Source: Myxococcales bacterium (GTDB taxonomy: Bacteria > Myxococcota_A > UBA9160 > UBA4427). Taken from it: DNA of 64,000 nucleotides. The DNA is taken from assembly GCA_012960035.1 (NCBI GenBank), contig DUBZ01000135.1, forward strand, positions 124,001-188,000. Reading direction: 5' to 3'. The position numbers were made by a program, and so were the translations under genes. The notes below the pieces were generated by a model. That model had not been told where the DNA came from and ran no database searches. It was given only the letters and a program-made list of their open reading frames with translations. Below, piece by piece: positions 37,396 to 45,981 of this stretch (within the stretch, counting starts at the first letter, position 1; every line of letters begins with the position of its first letter).

Positions 37396-37722
37396 ATGAA
37401 GCGAGCACGCTTCTCGGCGGAGCAAATCATTCGGATCTTGAAGGCCGTGAAGCGACGTCGGGCCCGGCTCCAGCACGATCGATTCGCACAAGGCCGAGTA
37501 TCCGAACCACGTCTGGAGCTACGACTTCGTCGCGGATCAAACGAGCGATGGGAAGACGCTTCGTTTCTTAACCGTGATCGATGAGTTTACTCGACGGGCA
37601 CTTTGGATCGAGAAGCGACATGTCAACGCCCGTTTGATCGATCCCGGCAGCCCTTGGCAGCACGGGCATAACGAATCATTCAACGGCGTCTTCCGAGACG
37701 GATGCTTGATCAGACGATTCGT
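37396..37722 (+). pseudogene. IS3-family transposase remnant
   Basis: MKRARFSAEQIIRILK is the start of an IS3-family OrfA. In another frame YPNHVWSYDFVADQTSDGKT then LRFLTVIDEFTRRALWI is the start of the DDE domain of OrfB. After WIEKRHVNAR the frame jumps directly to LIDPGSPWQHGHNESFNGVF and FRDGCL, the end of the catalytic domain. The middle of OrfA and the segment with the second catalytic Asp are therefore deleted. First D and final E of the DDE triad remain. Terminal inverted repeats were not found. The element is dead and marks past insertion at this junction. Confidence 0.8.
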
Positions 37723-37886
37723 TCCGTTCCTGACGGGCCCCCTACCAGGCAATTTTGAGCGAAGCGTCCTCAGGAGCGCGCGCGTGAATCGGTTCGTGCG
37801 TAGGAGCGTCCTGTCCATTTTGAATGCAGATATGACCTGTGAGATGGCACCGCAACTCGACCACGACTTCTGGTATGGTCGTACGC

Positions 37887-39044
37887 ATGCCCAGCGACGC
37901 ATCGAAACTCATCGAACGGGCCAGAGCGCTTGCGCCGCTACTTGCCGAGCATGCAGCCGAGGCCGAGCGACAGAGGAGACCCCACGACGCCGTGATCGCC
38001 GCGCTCGAGGAAGCCGAGATTTTCAAGTTGATGGTTCCCCATCAACACGGTGGACTCGAACTCGATCTTGACACGTTCATGGAGGTCGGACTCGCACTCT
38101 CCGAGGGTGATGCGTCGATGGCGTGGGTGACGACTTTCTATATAGAGCACTGTTGGATGTTCTGTCACTTTTCCGAGGTCTTCCAGAAGGAGGTCTTCGC
38201 CAATCGAAGCTATGCGCTTGCGCCGGCCGCCATCGCCGTTTCTGGATTGGCGAAGCCGGTCGACGGTGGTTTTCGTCTGAACGGTCGTTGGCAGTGGGGT
38301 ACCGGGGCTATGCACGCCCAGTGGGTGATCGTCGGTGCACGGGTCGAAGATCCAGACAACGCCCTGGACTTTCGCTTCTTTGCGATGCGTCCCTCCGAGG
38401 TCCTGATCGAAGATACGTGGTACGTCGACGGCATGGCGGGCACCGGAAGCAACGACATTGTGATTGAGAATCTCGTTGTTCCCGAGGAGCGGACCGCTTC
38501 CATTGTCGAGCTTTCTTCTGGCCACGGATTAGGTGCAAGACTATACGACGGGCCTCTCTACAGAACGCCCATGATCCCCATTCTTGGACTCGCCGCGGCG
38601 ATGCCCGCCTTGGGACAAGCGAAGGTGGCGGTACGGCGATTCCAGCAATCCATGATGGAGCGGGTGCTTTACGGGGTGGGGACGAAACAAGCCGACAAAC
38701 CTGCGGCACAGATGAGACTTGCGCGCGCGGAGATTGAAATTCGCCAAGCAGAACTCCTACTCAGGCAAGTCGTGAGCGAAGTCATGGAATTGCGGGAGCT
38801 GGCAGAACCGAGCGATCGGGCACGCTGGGTCGGTGCCTATGCATTCGTGGTCGATCAAAGCAAGCGCGTGCTCCAGTCGATCGCCGAGGCCAGCGGAGCC
38901 CACGCACACTTTCAGAGCCATCCACTCCAGCGGGCCGTTCGCGACATCAACACGATGGCCTGTCACGTGATCTTTGACCTCGATGCCCGACTCGAGAACA
39001 TGGGAAAGACGATGTTAGGGGGCGAGCCTGAAGGGATTATTTGA
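37887..39044 (+). CDS. Acyl-CoA dehydrogenase-fold flavoprotein, HsaA-like monooxygenase subunit
   Basis: 385 residues from ATG 37887 (MPSDASKLIERARAL); two in-frame ATGs lie just upstream and no start has a clear site. The N-terminal helical domain contains LEEAEIFKLMVPHQHGGLELD and SEGDASMAWVTTFY. The beta domain has GGFRLNGRWQWGTGAMHAQWV and DGMAGTGSNDIVIENLVVPEE. The C-terminal four-helix bundle ends with DINTMACHVIFD. This pattern (GRW-WGTG, GTGSNDI) matches the flavin-dependent oxygenase subunits such as HsaA and HpaB-like acyl-CoA dehydrogenase relatives, which hydroxylate aromatic or steroid-derived rings using reduced flavin from a partner reductase. No reductase is visible nearby, so a true dehydrogenase role is also possible. 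Confidence 0.8.
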   Translation: MPSDASKLIERARALAPLLAEHAAEAERQRRPHDAVIAALEEAEIFKLMVPHQHGGLELDLDTFMEVGLALSEGDASMAWVTTFYIEHCWMFCHFSEVFQKEVFANRSYALAPAAIAVSGLAKPVDGGFRLNGRWQWGTGAMHAQWVIVGARVEDPDNALDFRFFAMRPSEVLIEDTWYVDGMAGTGSNDIVIENLVVPEERTASIVELSSGHGLGARLYDGPLYRTPMIPILGLAAAMPALGQAKVAVRRFQQSMMERVLYGVGTKQADKPAAQMRLARAEIEIRQAELLLRQVVSEVMELRELAEPSDRARWVGAYAFVVDQSKRVLQSIAEASGAHAHFQSHPLQRAVRDINTMACHVIFDLDARLENMGKTMLGGEPEGII

Positions 39045-39203
39045 TGCCGACAGCCAGGTACTCCTGCCGGGCAATGTCTGCGCCGCGCCGCGCCAATGCC
39101 GGGTCGCGCGTCGCGGCCAGCCCGAGAGGCTCCGGCCACAGCGAGAACTCGCCAGCGAGCAGGTAGGCGGTCTGCTCTCCCGGCGCCTCGGCGCTGGGGC
39201 ATG
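39037..39203 (-). pseudogene. Fragment of a glycoside hydrolase family 3 N-terminal domain
   Basis: On the minus strand one frame reads EFSLWPEPLGLAATRDPALA then RRGADIARQEYLAVGIK and stops at 39037-39039. This matches the conserved part of bacterial GH3 beta-glucosidase-like proteins in which F-LWPEPLGLAA and ARQEYLAVGI precede the LHP-ADLATEP strand. Neither the start nor the catalytic remainder is present, and no start codon is available in this frame. Its end overlaps the 3' end of the flavoprotein gene by a few bases. The identification rests on about 55 residues. Confidence 0.5.
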
Positions 39204-39227
39204 CCCGATGTCTAGGAGCTGATCTGA

Positions 39228-40349
39228 ATGGGAGTCAACGCGATTCGGCCAGACCATTCGAGCGAGGCGATTGCAAAGCGTGCGGCCAGCTCGCTTCGTC
39301 AGGCATTGCTGTCTGTGCTGCTCATCGCGCTCGCCCTGTCGTCCTGCTCCGAGCACCAGGAGTTGCGGCAGAACAACGACCCCGACCGATACACGGTGGT
39401 CGAGGATGTGCTGTGGGGGTCCCCGGCCGGATTCGACCTCAGCATGGACATCTACACACCCAAGTCGGGCAAAGACGCGTATCCGGTCGTCGTGATGTTC
39501 CATGGCGGGGGATGGCTGGTCAATGACAAGTCGATCATGCATCAGGCCTCTGCCTACCTGGCGACGCACGGTGAGTACGTCATTTGCAACGTCGACTATC
39601 GATTACTCGCGGACAACAACAATTCCGTGACCTTGAACCAGATCGTCGATGACGCCTTTGGTGCCGTGCTCTGGGTGAAGGATCACATCGGAAACTACGG
39701 AGGGGATGGGGGCCGGATCGCAGTGACCGGAGACAGCGCGGGCGGACACTTGTCGGCCATGATCGTCAACCTGGGGGATCGGCTCAGTTCCGCACCCTTC
39801 TCGCAGACGTCGCCGAACTTCCAACCCAGCTACCTGCCGGCGGGAACGACGGCGGAAGAGGTTGCCGAGCAAGGCGGCCTTGGCGTCCAGGCGGCCATCC
39901 TGAGCTATGGCGCCTTCGATGTTTACCAGGGAGCAGTGGACGGATTCGAGAGCCTTCGGAACCCCTTCTGGCTCGTCAGTGGTTCTCTGCCAAGAGGGTT
40001 GTTCGGGAACGATCAAAACGTGACCGAACATCCGGAGCTCTACCGCGCGCTCTCGCCCGCTCACAACATCCCGCATGCAAGTGAGCGATTACTACCCCCG
40101 CAGCTGCTGACCGTTGGGACCGACGACCCGGTGACCACGCCGGCGTCGGTCCAGGCCTATTTTCAGAAGTTGGAGTTGGCCGGCCATCCCGTCTCGTACT
40201 GGGAATACGACGGAAGGTCGCACGCGTTCCTCGACTCAGGCTCGAACCGAATACTCGGAAACAGCTTCGAAGCCGATGCGCCCGAGGCTCTTGACGTGAT
40301 GATCCGGTTCCTCGACGGAGTCTTCGCTTCCGCGTCTGGGACATTCTGA
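39228..40349 (+). CDS. Lipoprotein alpha/beta-hydrolase (esterase, hormone-sensitive-lipase type)
   Basis: 373 residues. The N-terminus has a hydrophobic stretch (ALLSVLLIALAL) followed by the lipobox LSSC, so the mature protein is probably lipidated. VVVMFHGGGWLVNDKS provides the HGGGW oxyanion hole. VTGDSAGGHLSAMIVNLGDR provides the nucleophile in GDSAG. GTDDPVTTPASV and GRSHAFLDSG provide the Asp and His of the triad. This arrangement is typical of family IV carboxylesterases. It hydrolyses an ester of unknown identity, probably at the cell envelope. It starts after TTGAATGGG with only a weak site, and it converges with the DUF1772 gene. Confidence 0.88.
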   Translation: MGVNAIRPDHSSEAIAKRAASSLRQALLSVLLIALALSSCSEHQELRQNNDPDRYTVVEDVLWGSPAGFDLSMDIYTPKSGKDAYPVVVMFHGGGWLVNDKSIMHQASAYLATHGEYVICNVDYRLLADNNNSVTLNQIVDDAFGAVLWVKDHIGNYGGDGGRIAVTGDSAGGHLSAMIVNLGDRLSSAPFSQTSPNFQPSYLPAGTTAEEVAEQGGLGVQAAILSYGAFDVYQGAVDGFESLRNPFWLVSGSLPRGLFGNDQNVTEHPELYRALSPAHNIPHASERLLPPQLLTVGTDDPVTTPASVQAYFQKLELAGHPVSYWEYDGRSHAFLDSGSNRILGNSFEADAPEALDVMIRFLDGVFASASGTF

Positions 40350-40369
40350 ACGTCAGCTCAAACGCCCTG

Positions 40370-40825
40370 CTACGGGACATCTCGCACAGCCAGAACCGAA
40401 GCGCAGAACGCGAGAGTTGCCGCGATCGTTCGAACCCAGTGCCACCGGCCCCACCGGCGAAGCTCCTCGGGTACGTCGTCTGGGTCGATCGTTCCTTGCT
40501 CAAAACTCGCATTCACATTACAGAAGTAGAGAGGAAACGAGATCAGTACGAAGAGCGAGAGTGCGGTTGCAGCGCCAAGCAAGACGAGTCCATCGGCTTC
40601 ATGAAACCATACGGCCGTGGTTGCAAGGCCCGGGACCAGGAGTGCGCCAACTCCCAACGGTCCGAAGAATCGAAGCAGCCGCACAGCGTTGAGCTTGTAC
40701 CAGGCAAGGAAGGCAGGTGCCTCGATGGACTGCCAGAAGGGCACGAGGATGACCGCCTCCGCGAGCATCGCGCCGGCTGTGACTCCCAGAACGACGACGG
40801 TCAGAACCACGAGTGTCTCGATCAT
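40370..40825 (-). CDS. DUF1772 (anthrone-oxygenase-like) membrane protein
   Basis: 151 residues with four hydrophobic segments: LVVLTVVVLGVTAGAMLAEAV, LRFFGPLGVGALLVPGLATTAVW, LVLLGAATALSLFVLISFPLY and a C-terminal TIAATLAFCASVLAV. The loop CNVNASFEQGTIDPDDVPEELRRWGRWHWVR, with an Asn and the W--WHWVR end, matches the DUF1772 family, to which some anthrone oxygenases belong. Reaction and substrate are not known for most members. The gene precedes nothing obvious; the molybdopterin gene 135 bases upstream is on the same strand. Confidence 0.75.
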   Translation of the reverse strand: MIETLVVLTVVVLGVTAGAMLAEAVILVPFWQSIEAPAFLAWYKLNAVRLLRFFGPLGVGALLVPGLATTAVWFHEADGLVLLGAATALSLFVLISFPLYFCNVNASFEQGTIDPDDVPEELRRWGRWHWVRTIAATLAFCASVLAVRDVP

Positions 40826-40960
40826 CGGCGGCTCTCCGTTCGACTGGCCCGGCTTATCCCTTCCATGATCCCTCCACTGGACCCCAGGACAGCGGGAGCT
40901 GGGACGGGTCTTCGGTGCGCGACTGTTCCGAGAGTATGGCCCGAGTGCGCAGTCGGGCGA

Positions 40961-43144
40961 TCAAGCGTTGCGCGGAGTCTCGATCCGACGCACGTCAATG
41001 AGAATCCCGGAAAGATGGGACATGCCCGACAATTTCTCGATGTTGTCCCGACCATCGCCCGCGAGCAGGTTTGAGTTCACGCCGGGATGGCTGGCCGCAT
41101 GCGCTAGGCCACCCGCTCGGGCGTGGCCCCAGCATTGAGGAATGGCGACCGTGCCGGGCATCATCTCGTCGGTGAGGCGAACCGGAATCTCGATTAGCCC
41201 GTGCTTCGATGTGATCTCGACATGGTCGCCGTCGATCAGGCCGAACCGATCTCCGTCGTTCGAGCTCATGTAGGCGTAGTTGGTGGTTTCGCGCACGAGG
41301 TCGGGACTGTTCGACGACGAGGTGTTCAATCGACGCACCTGGCGGATGCCGATCAGCTTAAGTCGATCAGCATTGGCGAGTTCGTCTCGATAGAGAACAT
41401 CCACCTTTTGTTCGAAGGTCTCGACGAAAGCAGTCGGGGCGAGGTCGACGCGACCGTCGCTCGTCAACACGCGATCGGTTCCAAGAAAATTTTCGCCTTC
41501 GTTTTCGGGAAGCAGTAGGCCGTGCGGATGCTTCTCTGTCATTTCGCGCGTGCCTGGCAGCCCGCCTTGCTTGAGCATCCCGTCGAAGATCTTCTCAGGG
41601 CCGGGCAAGAAGCGCGCGAGCGGGGAGTATGCAAGCCGTGCGGCGAGCTTGGCCGCGCCACTCCCAAGCGCACTGCCGAAAACCTGAATCCCCATCTCTT
41701 CGGCTAGCCGCGTATAGATCCACCATTCGTGCCGTACGCCCGGCGGGGGTTCGAGGACCGCGTCTGCATAGATCATGTAAGGCGTCGGACAGCAGCCCGC
41801 GAAGCTCTGGATCGCATACGGAATCTCGGGACGCTCGAGCCAGGTCGGTGCTGGAAGCACGTAGTGCGCAAGGTCTCCCGTCTCGTTTCGAAAGAGATCG
41901 ATCGAGACCAGTAGGTCGAGGCGCGACAGTGCCTCTTCGAGACGGCCGTCGGGATTTCCGCAGGCGAGCAATGGATTGCTCGCCTCGATGATCAGCGCCT
42001 TCACACGACCTTCGAAGATGTCGTCCGCGAGCATGCCCGCCGGCTGTTGGCCGCTCACCGTCGGCAGGTCGTCGTGGCGATGCTGCGAGGTCATCATCTG
42101 AGGGTCTTCGGTCACCTGCTTCGCCATGTCCACGAGGCCGTGCCCCATAAGCGTGCCACCCATTCGATCGAGGTTGCCGCTCGCGGCGTTGATCGCTTCG
42201 AGTAACCAGAAACAAAGGGTACCGCTGCGGCCCTGATTCACGCCGGTCGCCATGTAGAGGGCGGCCCCGTCCGCGGCGGCATGCGCCGCCGCCAACTCGC
42301 GAACCACCTCTGCGGGGACGTGCGTGACCGTCGCCTGTCGTTCGGGGGTCCAATCGGCCACGGCCCCGGCGAGTACGTCGTAGCGATTCATGTGCGCTTC
42401 AATTCGAGCGCGGTCCACGCCACCGATGCGAATCAATTCGTTCGCCAATGCAGCCAAGAAGAAGAGATCGGTGTCCGGGCGAATGAAGAGGTGTTCACCC
42501 GCCGTCGCGGACTCGACGCGGCGCGGGTTCACGAAGATGACAAGTCCACCGCGTTCGCTGATCGCAGCGAATCGCTCGCGCGCTCGTGGTAGATGGTAGA
42601 GGGTGTTTCCCGAGACGACCGGATTGGCGCCCAAGATCATCATGAAGGAAGTCTTCTCGACGTCGGGGTACGCGAGCCGCATCGGGGAGCCGTACATCTC
42701 CTCGTTGACGCGGAATTTGTTCATGGTGTCGCACGTGCCCGTGCCGTACATGCGATGCGAACCCACGCCCTTGAAGAGCGCGCCCCGAAAGATCGGCGCC
42801 AGGACGTTGGCGCCGCCGGCCGATCCCACGAAGTGGCCGAAGCTCTCGGGTCCGTGCTCATCGATGACGGCGTTGGCGCGCGCCGCGATGTCCCGCAGAG
42901 CGGGGTCCCAGCCGATCTCTTGCCACTCATTCCCCATGCGTTTCACGGGCCGTGTCAGGCGATCCGGACTGTGCTGCGTCGACGCATAACGCGTCCCCTT
43001 CACGCAGGCGAATCCTCGGCTGACCACGTGCCCCGGGTCCGGGCGAATCGAGACGACTCGATTCCTTTCCGTCTCGACCTCGAGGCCGCACGTCGCCTCG
43101 CAGATCCGGCAGAAGGTAATGTGTTTCTCGCGATCGTCGCTCAC
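40961..43144 (-). CDS. Molybdopterin-dependent oxidoreductase (DMSO reductase superfamily)
   Basis: 727 residues from GTG 43144, which has AAAGGAG six bases upstream; an ATG at 43201 lacks a site. The N-terminus carries a [4Fe-4S] ligand set, FCRICEATCGLEV then GFACVKG. Molybdopterin-binding segments follow: MYGTGTCDTMNKF, MMILGANPVVSGNTLYHLPRARE, FVNPRRVESATAGEHLFIRPDTD, ATGVNQGRSGTLCFWLLEAIN and KALIIEASNPLLACGNP. The C-terminal domain ends with VAIPQCWGHARAGGLAHAASHPGVNSNLLAGDG. There is no Tat signal, so it is cytoplasmic. A Cys rather than a UGA codon lies in GTGTCDT, where a Mo ligand might be. Substrate unknown; assimilatory-type enzymes acting on formate or organic compounds are the nearest relatives by layout. 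Confidence 0.88.
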   Translation of the reverse strand: MSDDREKHITFCRICEATCGLEVETERNRVVSIRPDPGHVVSRGFACVKGTRYASTQHSPDRLTRPVKRMGNEWQEIGWDPALRDIAARANAVIDEHGPESFGHFVGSAGGANVLAPIFRGALFKGVGSHRMYGTGTCDTMNKFRVNEEMYGSPMRLAYPDVEKTSFMMILGANPVVSGNTLYHLPRARERFAAISERGGLVIFVNPRRVESATAGEHLFIRPDTDLFFLAALANELIRIGGVDRARIEAHMNRYDVLAGAVADWTPERQATVTHVPAEVVRELAAAHAAADGAALYMATGVNQGRSGTLCFWLLEAINAASGNLDRMGGTLMGHGLVDMAKQVTEDPQMMTSQHRHDDLPTVSGQQPAGMLADDIFEGRVKALIIEASNPLLACGNPDGRLEEALSRLDLLVSIDLFRNETGDLAHYVLPAPTWLERPEIPYAIQSFAGCCPTPYMIYADAVLEPPPGVRHEWWIYTRLAEEMGIQVFGSALGSGAAKLAARLAYSPLARFLPGPEKIFDGMLKQGGLPGTREMTEKHPHGLLLPENEGENFLGTDRVLTSDGRVDLAPTAFVETFEQKVDVLYRDELANADRLKLIGIRQVRRLNTSSSNSPDLVRETTNYAYMSSNDGDRFGLIDGDHVEITSKHGLIEIPVRLTDEMMPGTVAIPQCWGHARAGGLAHAASHPGVNSNLLAGDGRDNIEKLSGMSHLSGILIDVRRIETPRNA

Positions 43145-43260
43145 CCATCGCTCCTTTGCCCGCGGGCTCGCGCCACAAGAGGGTGCCCCGACGCTAGCCA
43201 ATCAAATGCGAATTCCTTGTTGGCCTACTCGATCGAGCGCGATTTGGCTGCAGTCACCCG

Positions 43261-43347
43261 AGCAGGGATTAGGTCGCTGAGCCGAGTTCGCCCTCGACTC
43301 CCCCCACCGCTATTGAGTCTGCGAAGGCAGAGACGTTTCCCATGAAT
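43261..43347. repeat. Dispersed intergenic repeat, copy B
   Basis: AGCAGGGATTAGGTCGCTGA starts the copy and ATTGAGTCTGCGAAGGCAGA lies toward its end. It resembles copy C (47972-48070) along its length: AGGGATYA, CGAGYTC, CCGC, ATTGAGTYTGC and GCAGAGAC occur in the same order. It lies in the divergent promoter region between the molybdopterin gene and the acyl-CoA synthetase gene. Confidence 0.45.
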
Positions 43348-43445
43348 CAAAACTCAGATCAAGAAAATCCCGCGAAGTTGCGCATCGCGTCAAGTTCATC
43401 CCACTGTTCACGCGAATTGCTGTAGGCTGAGGAAAGGAGGTCGGT

Positions 43446-44963
43446 ATGCACGAAATGGTGATGGATTGGATTGGCCACGGCGCGACGAACAGTCCGGAGA
43501 AGCTGGCCACGGTCGAACTTCCGAGTGGCCGAAGGCGAAGCTATGCGGAGATGCACGATCGCGTGGGGCGGATCGCCGGCTGGTTGAGCGACCTCGGCAT
43601 CGAGAGAGGGGATCGGGTCGGCGTGTTGGCGCTGAACTCGACGGATGCGCTTGACATCATCTTTGCAACCTGGCGAATCGGCGCAGTCCATCTGGCGCTT
43701 AACTTTAGACTGACGCCCGGGGAACTCGACTTCATCATTGGCAATGCGGAACCCCGTGTCTTGATTTACGATCGAGAGTTGGCACAGACCGTCGATGCGC
43801 TCAGCGTTCCGATCGAATTCCGGATTGAGACCGAAGGGCAGGGCGCCGAGAGCGATTTTGAGTCGCGCACGCGCGATGCAACGCCGATTACGCGCCAAGT
43901 CGAACTCACCCCAGACGAGCAATGCATGCTCATGTATTCTTCGGGAACGACCGGTCAACCGAAGGGCGTCATTATGACTCATGGCATGATGCTCTGGGCC
44001 AATATCAATGCGGCGGCTTCGCTTGGTTGCGGCGAGGATATGGTGAGCTTTTCCGTTATGCCGCTCTTCCATATCGGGGGTCTTCAGGTCTTCGCATGTC
44101 CGGCGCTCTATGCCGGGGGCACGGCGGTCGTTATGCGGACCTTCGAACCCGGATCGGCATTGGCGGCGTTCAGCGATGCCGAGCTTGGCATCACGCATTT
44201 TCTCGGAGTCCCCGCGATCTACAACGCGTTGCGTGACCATCCGGACAATGCGACAGCCGATTTTTCACGCATGCGAGTCGCGGCTGCAGGGGCCGAAGCG
44301 GTTCCCGATTCCTTGGTCCATTGGTGGCATCAGCGAGGTCTCGTCATCCAAGAGGGATACGGGATGACCGAGAACGTGGCCAGTTGTTGTTTTCTCGGAA
44401 AGGCCGATGTGGCCGAACACGTGGGATCGGCTGGCAAGACGCTGCGACATACGGAGATTCGCATCACACGGGAAGACGGCAGCGAGGCGGACGCCGGCGA
44501 GTCTGGTGAGATCTGGTGTCGGGGCCCGGTCGTTACACCGGGATATTGGCGCCGGCCCGAGGCGAATGAAGAGTCCTTCGTCGATGGCTGGTTTCGGACG
44601 GGTGATATCGGTTCGCGGGATGCCGCGGGGTTCATCTATATTGAAGACCGACTGAAGGATATGTACATCTCGGGCGGCGAAAACGTCTACCCCGCGGAGA
44701 TCGAGAATATCCTCTACGAGCTCGTAGAAATTCGTGAAGTCGCGGTGATCGGTGTGCCCGACGAGAAATGGGGCGAGACCGGCTGTGCGGTCGTGGCGCT
44801 TCAGGAGGGGAAGCAGCTCTCCTCCGAGGCGATTCTCGCCCATTGCCAGCCTCGACTAGCGCGCTTCAAACATCCGCAACACGTCGCCTTCGTCTCTGAG
44901 CTACCGCGCACCGCGACGGGCAAGGTCCTTAAATTCGAACTGCGGAACACGATCGAAACCTGA
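43446..44963 (+). CDS. AMP-forming acyl-CoA synthetase
   Basis: 505 residues with an excellent start (AAAGGAGG eight bases before ATG). The ANL-superfamily signatures are complete: P-loop YSSGTTGQPKGVIMTH, A5 region EGYGMTENV, A7 DGWFRTGDIG, A8 DRLKDMYISGGENVYPAEIEN and the C-terminal catalytic Lys in PRTATGKVLKFELR. It activates a carboxylate with ATP and loads it on CoA. The body resembles FadD-type long-chain or short-chain fatty acid ligases without a clear substrate clue. It is the only plus-strand gene here, so it is probably monocistronic. Confidence 0.93.
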   Translation: MHEMVMDWIGHGATNSPEKLATVELPSGRRRSYAEMHDRVGRIAGWLSDLGIERGDRVGVLALNSTDALDIIFATWRIGAVHLALNFRLTPGELDFIIGNAEPRVLIYDRELAQTVDALSVPIEFRIETEGQGAESDFESRTRDATPITRQVELTPDEQCMLMYSSGTTGQPKGVIMTHGMMLWANINAAASLGCGEDMVSFSVMPLFHIGGLQVFACPALYAGGTAVVMRTFEPGSALAAFSDAELGITHFLGVPAIYNALRDHPDNATADFSRMRVAAAGAEAVPDSLVHWWHQRGLVIQEGYGMTENVASCCFLGKADVAEHVGSAGKTLRHTEIRITREDGSEADAGESGEIWCRGPVVTPGYWRRPEANEESFVDGWFRTGDIGSRDAAGFIYIEDRLKDMYISGGENVYPAEIENILYELVEIREVAVIGVPDEKWGETGCAVVALQEGKQLSSEAILAHCQPRLARFKHPQHVAFVSELPRTATGKVLKFELRNTIET

Positions 44964-45322
44964 CACCGAAACCTAATGCGAGGGCGCGGCTGAAATGGAT
45001 TCCGCCATCATGCGTCATGAAGGGCTGGCTGGAAGCCTGACTTCTCCTTCTTTTCCTTCGGTTTCGTGTCTTTGCTTTTCGTCATGCTTCAAACGTACAC
45101 CGGGTGAGCCCTTGAGAGGCAGTGCAAGCCGTCGATCAATCGGATCCCTCCGGCTCAACCGTTCTTCTGCCAGAGGCTTACTCAACAATCAAAGGAGGGT
45201 CGCCCGGGCTGGAGTCTGTATTTCTGCCTGGATGCAGGGTTCATCAAGTGACCTGCTAGCTTCCGTGCCGAGCCGGCTGGAATCCCGCCACGACCTCAAG
45301 CCCATTGCATTGGAGACCCGTC
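44964..45322. other. Intergenic region, no firm gene
   Basis: On the minus strand a 25-codon frame (45008-45085) reads MTKSKDTKPKEKKEKSGFQ and stops. It has no supporting context and may be the tail of a lost gene or chance. Nothing else recognisable is present. Confidence 0.35.
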
Positions 45323-45925
45323 ATGTCCGGAGCTGCCCTCTTTCTCGCGATCCTCGCCGTGTTGGCCATCGTGATGGCGATGTACGCCGTCGGTATTTTC
45401 AACCGACTCGTCGCCTTAAAGAATCGTTACGAGAACGGCTTTGCCCAGATCGAAGTGCAGCTGAAGCGCCGGCACGACCTGATTCCAAACCTGGTCGAGA
45501 CAGTGAAGGGCTACATGAGCCATGAGCGCGAGACCCTCGAAGCCGTCATCCAGGCTCGCAACCAGGCGGTGGGCGGGCTCGAGAAGGCGGCGGGAGCGCC
45601 GGGCGATCCATCGGCGATGAAGGCGCTCGGGGGAGCCGAGGGTGCACTCACCGGAGCGATGGGACGGTTAATGGTGCTCTCGGAGTCGTATCCCGATCTC
45701 CGAGCGAGCGAGAACATGCAGCAGCTGACAGAGGAGTTGACCTCGACCGAGAACAAAGTGTCCTTCGCGCGTCAGGCCTTCAATGATGCGGTCACCCTCT
45801 ACAACACGGCTAAACAGAGTTTTCCGGCGGTCATTTTTGCGGGCATGTTCGGCCACAGCCAGGACGCGGCCTTTCTTGAGTTCGACAGCGAAGCGATCGC
45901 CGAGGCGCCGAAGGTGTCCTTCTAG
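45323..45925 (+). CDS. lemA: LemA family protein
   Basis: 200 residues from ATG 45323 (MSGAALFLAILAVLAIVMAMY), with GGAG eight bases upstream; an in-frame ATG 18 bases earlier is less well placed. One N-terminal membrane helix is followed by the LemA helical bundle: IFNRLVALKNRYENGFAQIEVQLKRRHDLIPNLVETVKGYMSHE, then RLMVLSESYPDLRASENMQQLTEELTSTENKVSFARQAFNDAVTLYN, both near-diagnostic. The end KQSFPAVIFAGMFGH is also typical. LemA proteins are membrane proteins of poorly defined function, commonly next to an M48 peptidase, as here (56 bases downstream). Confidence 0.95.
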   Translation: MSGAALFLAILAVLAIVMAMYAVGIFNRLVALKNRYENGFAQIEVQLKRRHDLIPNLVETVKGYMSHERETLEAVIQARNQAVGGLEKAAGAPGDPSAMKALGGAEGALTGAMGRLMVLSESYPDLRASENMQQLTEELTSTENKVSFARQAFNDAVTLYNTAKQSFPAVIFAGMFGHSQDAAFLEFDSEAIAEAPKVSF

Positions 45926-45981
45926 GCACGCCCCGATAGCGCCCCAGTCCTCCCCCCATTCAAGGATCCATCCACCGCATC

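Noticed and set aside
42737..42775. Selenocysteine in the molybdopterin oxidoreductase
   Set aside because: The frame has no internal TGA; the likely ligand region reads GTGTCDT with an ordinary Cys codon.
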